A stretch of 64,000 bases of DNA from Bog-159 sp049516155 (GTDB lineage: Bacteria > Acidobacteriota > Terriglobia > Bryobacterales > Bryobacteraceae): the NCBI GenBank assembly GCA_049516155.1, contig JBEKTJ010000002.1, positions 1 to 64,000 of the forward strand. Direction: 5' to 3'. Made by a program: the position numbers and the translations under genes. The number at the start of each line of letters is the position of its first letter. Position 1 is the first letter of the stretch. Positions 19,313-26,544 of the stretch are shown piece after piece. A model generated the notes under the pieces. The model saw only the letters and a list, made by a program, of their open reading frames with translations. It was not told the origin of the DNA and made no database searches.

Positions 19313-20287
19313 ATGCGCATCTGCGTCTTTTGTGGCTCGAGCTCCGGCAATGACGAAGCTTACGCCAATGCCGCGCGAGATCTGGGGAGAACGCTGGCCA
19401 CGCAAGGGATAGATCTCGTCTACGGGGGAGGCCGGGTCGGCTTGATGGGCGCCCTGGCCGACGCCGCGCTGCTGGCGGGCGGAGCGGTGATCGGCATCAG
19501 GCCGCGGGCGCTCGTGGAGCGGGAAATTCAACACGTCGGCCTCACCGAACTTCACACCGTGGCCACCATGCATGAACGCAAAACCAAAATGGCCGAGTTG
19601 GCCGATGGCTTCATCGCCCTTCCCGGCGGAGCCGGCACTCTGGAGGAGATCTTCGAACAGTGGACTTGGGCGCAACTCGGCATCCATGATAAGCCCTGCG
19701 GCTTCCTGAATACGAACGGGTATTTCGATCCATTGCGAGACATGATCGGCCGAATGACCGGCGAGGGTTTTATTCGGCCGGAATACGCATCGATGTTGAC
19801 CTTCGACACCGATCCCGGTGCGATCCTCGAAGCGTTCCGTGGCTATGCACCCCCGGCGTCGAAATGGCAGGCGCCGACGGTGATTCACATTGTCGCCGCA
19901 CTGGTCGAGGACGAAGCCGGTCGAGTGTTGTTGGTGCGCAAGAGAGGCACGCGCGCTTTCATGCAACCCGGCGGCAAGCTGCGCGATTCCGAATCGCACC
20001 TGGCCGCCCTGGTGCGTGAGATCGGCGAGGAATTGACATGTTCGGTGCGCCCTGGCAGTCCTGTTTTTCTGGGCACGTTCAGCGCGGGGGCGGCGAATGA
20101 AAGCGGCTGTATTGTGGAGGCCGCTCTGTACCGCGTGGAGCTCGCAGGTCCGGTCGTGGCCGCAGCCGAAATCGACGAGGTAGTCTGGCTCGATCCCAAC
20201 GGAAGCTGCCGCATTGAACTGGCCCCTCTCACCAGAGAAAAAGTGTTGCCGTTGGCTGCTAAACATCTCGGCTGGCATACGGTTTGA
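19313..20287 (+). CDS. LOG-like phosphoribohydrolase fused to a NUDIX hydrolase
   Basis: 324 residues, two domains. Residues 1-180 are a LOG/TIGR00730 protein: Rossmann start ICVFCGSSSG, YGGGRVGLMG, MHERKTKM (86-93) and PGGAGTLEE (104-112). LOG enzymes cut the N-glycosidic bond of nucleoside 5'-monophosphates. Residues 188-320 form a NUDIX domain with the box spanning 221-243 (G-x5-E-x7-REIGEELTC; the late Gly is Thr). Such enzymes cleave nucleoside diphosphates linked to another group. The two sit in one frame with no stop between them and little linker (PPASKWQAP), so the fusion is real in this sequence. It lies 11 bases after a propeller gene and 57 before another. Confidence 0.9.
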   Translation: MRICVFCGSSSGNDEAYANAARDLGRTLATQGIDLVYGGGRVGLMGALADAALLAGGAVIGIRPRALVEREIQHVGLTELHTVATMHERKTKMAELADGFIALPGGAGTLEEIFEQWTWAQLGIHDKPCGFLNTNGYFDPLRDMIGRMTGEGFIRPEYASMLTFDTDPGAILEAFRGYAPPASKWQAPTVIHIVAALVEDEAGRVLLVRKRGTRAFMQPGGKLRDSESHLAALVREIGEELTCSVRPGSPVFLGTFSAGAANESGCIVEAALYRVELAGPVVAAAEIDEVVWLDPNGSCRIELAPLTREKVLPLAAKHLGWHTV

Positions 20288-20344
20288 AATGGGTTTATTG
20301 AAAACGGGCTGGCTATTTGGCCGGTACTGCGTCAAAATCTACCT

Positions 20345-21688
20345 ATGAAGCCCTTTGCGATTCGCTTGGCGGCGTTGCCGCTCGCCGTTGCCGCTCTGGT
20401 GGCCGGCGCCTCTGTGCCAAACTGGCCCCAGTTTCGCGGACCCTCTGCCAGCGGCGTGGGCGCCGGCGCTCCTCCCACGGAATGGAACGTCGGGTCCGGC
20501 AAGAACATCCGCTGGAAGACCGCGATACCCGGTCTGGGCCACTCCAGTCCGGTCGTTTGGGGCGACCGCATCTTCATCACGAGCGCCGTCCCGGCCAGCG
20601 GTGAGTCGTCGCTGAAGGTCGGCCTGTATGGCGACATTGCACCGGTCAAGGGCGAACCGGCCCAAAGCTTCGATGTCTATTGCCTGGACCGCAAATCCGG
20701 CAAGATTCTGTGGGAGCGCGTGGCGGTAAGCGGGCCGCCCAAGATCATGCGCCACCCCAAATCGACGCATGCCAATCCGACTCCGGCGACCGATGGCAAG
20801 CATCTGGTGGTCTTTTTCGGCTCGGAAGGCCTGTTCACTTACAACCTCAAGGGCAAGCTGCTTTGGAAGAAAGATTTCGGTGTGCTGGATTCCGGCTTCT
20901 ATATGGTGCCTGCCGCGCAGTGGGGATTTGCCAGTTCGCCGGTGATCCACGGCAACATGCTGATCATTCAGGCGGACGTGCAGAAGGATTCCTTCGTCGC
21001 GGCGCTGGACGTCGATACCGGCAAGGAAATCTGGCGAACGCCGCGCAACGATGTGCCCACCTTCGGCTCGCCGGCCGTCGTGCCTTATACCGCGGGCGGC
21101 GGCGAAGATTGGCAGGTAGTGGTGAACGGATGGAAGCACATCGCCGGCTACGATCTGAAAACCGGCAAGGAACTGTGGAGTCTGAAAGGCGGCGGCGATA
21201 TCCCGGTGCCCACGCCCGTTTTCGGGGACGGCCTGGTGGTAATTACCAACGCGCACGGCAAGGGTCGGCCCATTTATGCCATACGCTCGGACGCCGCAGG
21301 CGACATCACGGATAGCAAGACGGCGATTGCGTGGACCGAACCGCGCGGCGGCAACTACATGCAGACTCCGCTGCTCGACAACGGGCTAGGTTATTTCTGT
21401 TTCGACTCGGGGGTGCTGAGCGTCTATAAGATGGCTACGGGAGAGCGCCAATATCAGCAGCGCCTGGGCGGCGGAACGTCCGGGTTTACAAGCTCGCCGG
21501 TGGCGGCGGGCGGGCATCTGTATATCACGAACGAAGAAGGTCACAGCTACGTATTGGCCCTGGGGCCCGAATACAAGCTGCTGGCTGAAAACGAAATCGG
21601 CGAGACTGTGATGGCTACGCCGGCGATTGCGGATGGGGTGCTATATATGCGCGGCGGCAAGCATTTGTTCGCCATTGGGGATAAGTAG
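20345..21688 (+). CDS. Secreted PQQ-like beta-propeller protein (second copy)
   Basis: 447 residues with a signal peptide (MKPFAIRLAALPLAVAALVAGA). After NWPQFRGPSASGVG, the usual entry of outer-membrane-protein-assembly-like propellers, blade motifs recur: FDVYCLDRKSGKILWERV, FTYNLKGKLLWKKDF, AALDVDTGKEIWRTP, AGYDLKTGKELWSLKG. The sequence contains PPKIMRHPKSTHANPTPATDG, a lengthy insertion before the second blade. It is about as long as the propeller at 18015 but not closely similar. Shared orientation and short gaps suggest one transcript with the LOG-NUDIX gene. The role may be scaffolding in the periplasm; no catalytic residue is evident. Confidence 0.85.
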   Translation: MKPFAIRLAALPLAVAALVAGASVPNWPQFRGPSASGVGAGAPPTEWNVGSGKNIRWKTAIPGLGHSSPVVWGDRIFITSAVPASGESSLKVGLYGDIAPVKGEPAQSFDVYCLDRKSGKILWERVAVSGPPKIMRHPKSTHANPTPATDGKHLVVFFGSEGLFTYNLKGKLLWKKDFGVLDSGFYMVPAAQWGFASSPVIHGNMLIIQADVQKDSFVAALDVDTGKEIWRTPRNDVPTFGSPAVVPYTAGGGEDWQVVVNGWKHIAGYDLKTGKELWSLKGGGDIPVPTPVFGDGLVVITNAHGKGRPIYAIRSDAAGDITDSKTAIAWTEPRGGNYMQTPLLDNGLGYFCFDSGVLSVYKMATGERQYQQRLGGGTSGFTSSPVAAGGHLYITNEEGHSYVLALGPEYKLLAENEIGETVMATPAIADGVLYMRGGKHLFAIGDK

Positions 21689-21999
21689 CAGGATAGGTCG
21701 TCGCGGGCCGGAGGCGAATAGGCGATTAGGCTGGTCTCCCGTATGCCGAGTACGCAGCCATGTGCTTTATGCGAGGAGTGTTTCACGGAGGAATCTCAGT
21801 TTCCCAGAAACGGACTTGGGGCCAGCCTATTCGGATCTGTGCTGGCCCCGGTTACTCACCATCCGCCCCGTGCCAAACTGCGTAGGCCTTTAGCGACGAC
21901 GACCTGGGGTGGCTCTCATGGGGATTCTGAAAAGCTCGTTCTTGTATAATCTGCCATTGAAGGACCCGTCCGCAGCCAGCAGAGAATTCTCAGTCTGAG
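21689..21999. other. Intergenic region, 311 bases; only a TATAAT box recognised
   Basis: No gene or RNA is seen here. A perfect TATAAT lies at 21945-21950 on the plus strand, about 50 bases before the first codon of the broken gene that follows, but no good -35 is found 17 bases upstream. The base composition is more AT-rich towards its right end, in line with the foreign-looking DNA that follows. Confidence 0.4.
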
Positions 22000-23264
22000 G
22001 TGAACGATGCAGGATGCACTCAAAGCGGCAGGGGATTGTATCAACTGATAATTGTCATTTGCGCAACACTATTGGCATTTGCCGCAGCCATCGAGCCTCC
22101 TCCGTCGGACTTTCGGCGTGCGTACGAAGAGATCCGAAAGATCAAGCCAGCAATGGACGAAATGGACAAACTTAACCTCGAACAGGTGAACCACTTCTCG
22201 AAAAGACTGGCGTCTTGAAATGCTTCCGCGATGGCTTCGGGCCAACGGCTACGTCGAAGTTGGAGGTCGAGCCGGTGTTAGCGGACAGTGGCTCGAAACC
22301 TATGTACTACGCTGATACTAAGCCTCCTCTGGCTGACATTTACAAGTACTTCCTCACACAGGAAACCTGGGACTCACTGCCCGTGTGGGAGGTCGATCTG
22401 AGTTCGCTTAACAACATCATTCGGTTATACGTGTCCACGCATCCTGGCGCTAAATCGATCGGTAAGCTTTACCTGGCGGCTGATCGCCCTCGGGGCTGGA
22501 AAGGCTAGCCGTTCAAATACGACCCATCGAGATTCGATGTCGCTGCCTCGATAGTTCTGGCTAACGGCAAGGAAGACACTGAGAACATAGGTGTCGCATC
22601 ATATAAAAGTGCGAAGAATTTGAAACCGGGGGCGGCCAGCAAGTACCTACGAGATGTCGGCATCGTGGTTACCCGAGATGGAGAGACTGATGCGCTCCCG
22701 GCCATTCGGAACGTTTGGGAGACGGTCGGCACGCTTGACGTGCGGGCTGCGGAGCCCTTACTACAGCGCAAGAGCAGGGAAGAGGCCCATGCCGCTGAGA
22801 CTGATCTTTCTATATCGGGATTAAAGATTAGGTCTTCCGTTATCGCGATTGGTGCTCCGCTCGTTATTCTTGTCTTGTTCCTCTACCTACTGGTTCTCAT
22901 CTCCCATGTGGCAAGAGTCGCGACTTCAGAAGATTCTCAGCTGTTCCGTACGTACCCGTTTTTGCCAACAATTAAGTCTAAGCTTGCGTTAGTGTTGACG
23001 TTTTTGTCACTCGTCCTGTTGCCGTCGGCGGCGGCGAGCTACGTTACCATGTCCTCAGGTCTTGGCGCAGGGATCACGCGGGGCACTTCAATGCTCGAAA
23101 GCATTGTATTGATCATGTTGGGAATTTCTGTCTTTGCGTACACGCTCCGGCTCAAGAGGCTCGCGTGGAGTAGCGGCGGAGGGGGGCGCCCGGCTGAGGC
23201 AGACAAAGGGATGCACAGCGCGGACGAGGAAGATGAGGAGGCCGAAGGTGATGAGCCATCCTGA
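22000..23264 (+). pseudogene. Broken gene for a small membrane protein (frameshift plus in-frame stop)
   Basis: Three open pieces in a row make one gene. The first (22000-22218, or from TTG 22036) gives a signal/anchor segment (QLIIVICATLLAFAAAIE) and a helix ending NHFSKRLAS. Shifting frame near the A-run at about 22200 continues as EKTGVLKCFRDGFG. The same frame then holds a single TAG at 22506-22508, after which it reads on with PFKYDPSRFDVAASIVLANG to two or three membrane spans (VIAIGAPLVILVLFLYLLVL, SLVLLPSAAASYVTM) and an acidic tail. Base use is poorer in GC than that of its neighbours. I do not recognise the family; the reading is inference from frames. Confidence 0.6.
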
Positions 23265-23487
23265 TTGCAAGAGCATTTGGGCTACCGTTTTGCTGAAGCG
23301 GACTTGACGCGGCTCGGCCCAAGGTCCCACTGCCGCACCTGAAACGGGTTCTGGGAAACCAGTCCCGTGAAGTCCCGCCCCAGATGATTGCGAAGCGATA
23401 AACTCCTCTTTCCACCACGCCGTGCCGCTCGTTCGAGGGGCGAACAGATCGCTTGTCCGCCCATAGGAAAGGGGGTAACCTAGAGAC

Positions 23488-23685
23488 ATGAGCAAGCAGA
23501 CTGCCCAGTTGCTGGAAGCCTTCGAAGCTCTGCCCGAAGGGGAGAAGCGGCTTTTCACGGTAGAGGTCCTGCGCCGGGCGGCGCCATTCGATTCTGGTCC
23601 GTTGGACGATGTGGAAACGGCCTTGGCCGCCGATCAGCTCTTTGGCGATCTTGAAGCCGATGACAATAACGCCGAGTCGCGGTGA
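23488..23685 (+). CDS. Antitoxin-like small protein paired with a MazF-type toxin
   Basis: 65 residues from an ATG with AAAGGGGG about 12 bases upstream. It is a short, acidic, helical protein (AQLLEAFEALPEGEKRLFTVEVLRR) ending in DLEADDNNAESR. Such short proteins with a conserved LPEGEK-type helix often precede PemK/MazF toxins and neutralise them. The toxin frame begins at 23660, overlapping this gene by 26 bases, which is the usual coupled layout. The toxin is frameshifted, so the antitoxin may survive alone. The assignment rests on the neighbour and size; no DNA-binding motif can be named. Confidence 0.6.
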   Translation: MSKQTAQLLEAFEALPEGEKRLFTVEVLRRAAPFDSGPLDDVETALAADQLFGDLEADDNNAESR

Positions 23686-23987
23686 AGTGTGGCTTTTTGA
23701 TCTCGGTATGGCGGAGAAGGTTCGCCCCGCCCTTGTGGTCAGTGTGGGCTATGGCGACGCAGACCGCGCCTTGGATCACCATCCTCCCGCATACCACCAG
23801 CCTTCGCGGTTCCCAATACGAGATTACGGTCAATCTCCCGTTCTTGAAGCCGGGCGCGTTCCTGGTCCAGAACGTGGCGACATATCCGAAGGTCAGGGCG
23901 ATTCGAAAGTTAGGGACGTTCAAACCCGATCAGTTCAATTCGGTCTTCGCCGGCCTTCTCCGCTGGCTCGGTGATGCCCGCGTATAA
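23660..23987 (+). pseudogene. MazF/PemK-type toxin gene, frameshifted
   Basis: The frame from ATG 23660 reads MTITPSRGEVWLFDLGMAEK, the conserved MazF/PemK opening, and RPALVVSV, but after DRAL it leaves the family pattern and ends out of frame at 23974. The next frame carries the missing part, ITILPHTTSLRGSQYEITVN, LKPGAFLVQNVATYPKVRAI and a normal C-terminus ending at 23987. One extra G in the GG at 23773-23774 explains it: removing one restores DRALITILPHTT. MazF toxins are ribonucleases that cut mRNA. The gene is inactive as written, or the extra base is a sequencing error. Confidence 0.75.
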
Positions 23988-24034
23988 AGTGCACGGGATC
24001 GCCGCGGGCCCAGCCGCCGGAGCACTTCCCTTGA

Positions 24035-24172
24035 TCAGAACAGTTCGCGTTCCAGGGGCGGGACATCGTCCCTATCGGACATGAAGTCGTCGGGTACGCC
24101 AGCTTCGGCGATGAGTTGGAAAAAAACTCTCCCACGACTCCGGCTGGCGCGATTGGAAGTCCACCGTAGTCA
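24035..24172 (-). pseudogene. Fragment of a VapB-type antitoxin, frameshifted
   Basis: On the minus strand the sequence reads QPESWESFF in one frame and QLIAEAGVPDDFMSDRDD then VPPLERELF with a stop at 24035-24037 in another. The junction is a run of seven T (seven A at 24120-24126 on the plus strand). The pattern resembles the C-terminal tail of VapB-type antitoxins (W-x-x-F...G-V-x-DDFM-x-x-RD-x-P-x-x-ER). No DNA-binding N-terminus and no PIN toxin are next to it, so it looks like a remnant. Confidence 0.55.
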
Positions 24173-24187
24173 CGCTTATCCTCACTC

Positions 24188-26452
24188 CTATTCCAGCCCA
24201 GCGGCCGCCTCTTCGATCAATGCCCCTTCCTTCTCCAGCACCTTACCCACGCGCACGATCTGCTCATCCGCCTCCTTCCAATGCTTCTGCTCGATGGCCT
24301 CACGCACGCCCGGCAGCGTCTTCACCCCATACCCGGTGTAAAAACCCGGCGCATAGATCTGGTGTTCGAACCAGGGCCGCCCCGGCAGGCCGTCGGGCAG
24401 CGTCAACCCGCGCTCGATCCGCAGCAGCTTCTCGTTCACTGGCTGCAAACCCGGCTTATCCAGCTTCGCCTTCTGTACGGCTTTGTCGTAGCGTTCCGCG
24501 CCGCGCGTAAGCGCCGCCAATCCATTTTCCAGCGGCGCGAAATTAAGAAAGGGCGGCTGCGTCTCTACCGGCGGCGGCACGGAAGTCTTGCGCGGATCGG
24601 CAGTGGCGCTGAAAACGCCTTCCTCGATCTCCTTGTTGCGCTCGCGGATCTCGTCGCTTTCCGTCTTCCAAAGCTTCTGCACTTCGTCCACGTAGCGCTT
24701 CACGGTTTCGGCGAAATTGGTGAAATCGTACGGCAGCAGGTCCGCGTCCGCAAAGCGCATCATGGCCGTGCCGGCGGTCTGCGCCAGCGCACGGCCGTAG
24801 ATGAAATCGCCATCCGAGAAATGCGTGTACCAGTAGAAATCGTCGTAGATGGAATGATAGATGCCGCCGCCATCTTCGCCGCCGTAGCCCAAATTCAGCG
24901 AAGCGACACCCAGATGGTCTATGAACGCGGTGTAGTCGGAGCCGGATCCCAGCGCACCGATCCGTAGTTCGGAGCGCTTGCGCACCTCGTCGCGTTCGGC
25001 GGCCGGCGAGCGCGAGATGCGCCCCAGTTCATCGCGCTTCCACACCGGCATCTTCTTTTCGGGATCTTCGATATCGCGCGCCACCCCGTTGATGAATTTC
25101 TCGAGCGAGTGCGAGCCGGCGATACCCAGGTAGCCGCGGCCATTGCCATCCGAGTTGACATACATCGCCGCGTGCTGCCGCAATTCCGCGTCGTGCTCCT
25201 CGGCCCACTCGGTGGAGCCTAGCAGCCCTTCCTCCTCGCCATCCCACACGCAGTAGATGAGCGTGCGCTTTGGCTTCCAGCCCTGCTTCTGCAACTCCGC
25301 AAATGCGCGGGCTTCTTCCATCAGCGCCACCGCGCCCGCCAGCGGATCCTCCGCGCCATTCACCCAGGCATCCTCATGGTTGCCGCGCACAATCCATTCA
25401 TCCGGAAATGGCGAGCCCGGAATGCGCGCCACCACGTCGTAGATCTTCTTCATGTCCCAGTTGAATTCGAGTTTCAGGTGTACGCGGGCGGGGCCGGGGC
25501 CGATGTGATAAGTGATGGGCAGCGCGCCGCGCCAGGGTTCCGGAGCCACGGGGCCGGTCAGCGCCGCCAGCAGCGGCTGGGCATCGCCATACGAGATGGG
25601 CAAAACGGGGATCTTGGTCAGCGTCGTCGCGTCCTTGATGGCCAGGCGCTTGGCGTTGGCGTCCGCACCGATGCCGGGTGTTAAAGGGTCGCCCGGATAC
25701 ACCGGCATATCCATAACGCTGCCGCGCTGCACGCCATCCTTGGGGCGGTAGGGGCCTTGCGGAAAAACCTCGCCCGCATAGTAGCCGTCTTCCCGCGGGT
25801 CGGAATAGATGATGCATCCGATGGCGCCGTGCTCGGCTGCGACCTTGGGCTTGATGCCGCGCCATGAGCCGCCGTAGCGCGCGATCACGATGGCGCCTTT
25901 GACCGAGACTCCCAGGCGGTCGAGTTGCTCGTAGTCTTCAGGTACGCCGTAGTTGACGTAGACCAGCGGCGCCGTGACGTCGCCGTCGATGGAGTAGGCG
26001 TTGTAGGTGGGCAGTTGCTCGTCGTGCTGGCCCGATGTGGGGTCGACGGCCACAGTAGGCTCCGCCAGCTTCGCTGTGAAACGCTCTGGCGCGATCAGTT
26101 CCAGCAGGCGGTTCTTGGGAGTGGGGAAGAGCACCTCGAAGGTTTCGATCTGGGCGTCCAGACCCCATTCCTTGAACTTGGCCAGAATCCACTCGGCGTT
26201 GTCCTTATCGTAGGGCGAGCCGACATGATGCGGCCGGGCGGACAGGCGCTGCATGTAGTCGTGCAGGTTTTGGCTGCTGGGAATAGCGCGGAACATCACC
26301 TCCCAATCGTGCTCGGCGTGCGCCGATTCTGGCGCATAGCCCCGCAATACGGGCGCGTCGGCGGCGGGCGCGAGCGCCGCTGCGAAGAGCAGGAACAGGC
26401 AAACCAGGTGCAAGGCGATCTTCATGAAGGACAGGTGCAAGGCGATCTTCAT
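24188..26452 (-). CDS. Secreted M28 family metallopeptidase with PA domain
   Basis: 754 residues of the glutamate carboxypeptidase II layout: signal peptide, peptidase N-part, PA insert (about 150-320), catalytic part and a C-terminal helical dimerisation domain. Zinc ligands are seen as His359 in NHEDAW, Asp369 in GAEDP, the Glu pair at 407-408 in DGEEEGLLGS, Asp435 in NSDGNG and His533 in YHSIYDD. The family cleaves C-terminal glutamate or amino acids from peptides in the periplasm or outside. A perfect 27-base duplication spans the start, so MKIALHL occurs twice; translation may start at 26452 or at 26425. Gene order points to no operon. Confidence 0.92.
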   Translation of the reverse strand: MKIALHLSFMKIALHLVCLFLLFAAALAPAADAPVLRGYAPESAHAEHDWEVMFRAIPSSQNLHDYMQRLSARPHHVGSPYDKDNAEWILAKFKEWGLDAQIETFEVLFPTPKNRLLELIAPERFTAKLAEPTVAVDPTSGQHDEQLPTYNAYSIDGDVTAPLVYVNYGVPEDYEQLDRLGVSVKGAIVIARYGGSWRGIKPKVAAEHGAIGCIIYSDPREDGYYAGEVFPQGPYRPKDGVQRGSVMDMPVYPGDPLTPGIGADANAKRLAIKDATTLTKIPVLPISYGDAQPLLAALTGPVAPEPWRGALPITYHIGPGPARVHLKLEFNWDMKKIYDVVARIPGSPFPDEWIVRGNHEDAWVNGAEDPLAGAVALMEEARAFAELQKQGWKPKRTLIYCVWDGEEEGLLGSTEWAEEHDAELRQHAAMYVNSDGNGRGYLGIAGSHSLEKFINGVARDIEDPEKKMPVWKRDELGRISRSPAAERDEVRKRSELRIGALGSGSDYTAFIDHLGVASLNLGYGGEDGGGIYHSIYDDFYWYTHFSDGDFIYGRALAQTAGTAMMRFADADLLPYDFTNFAETVKRYVDEVQKLWKTESDEIRERNKEIEEGVFSATADPRKTSVPPPVETQPPFLNFAPLENGLAALTRGAERYDKAVQKAKLDKPGLQPVNEKLLRIERGLTLPDGLPGRPWFEHQIYAPGFYTGYGVKTLPGVREAIEQKHWKEADEQIVRVGKVLEKEGALIEEAAAGLE

Positions 26453-26458
26453 GAAGGA
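26405..26458. repeat. 27-base perfect tandem duplication over a start codon
   Basis: Bases 26405-26431 and 26432-26458 are identical and adjoin each other. The unit is nine codons long, keeps the frame and contains the ATG of the M28 peptidase gene, so two start codons are available in one frame. The ribosome-site region upstream of the first ATG is poor in purines. Confidence 0.9.
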
Positions 26459-26544
26459 AAGGATATCATCTCGAGCGGTTCCCTAACGTTTGCGCATCCG
26501 TGTTTATATTAGCCCGTCTTAATCGTCATCATAGAGGGACGTTC

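Noticed and set aside
23282..23464. 60-residue minus-strand frame with RNHLGRDFTGLVSQNPF
   Set aside because: It might be a piece of an old gene but I cannot assign it; no ribosome site, and it is in the decayed region.
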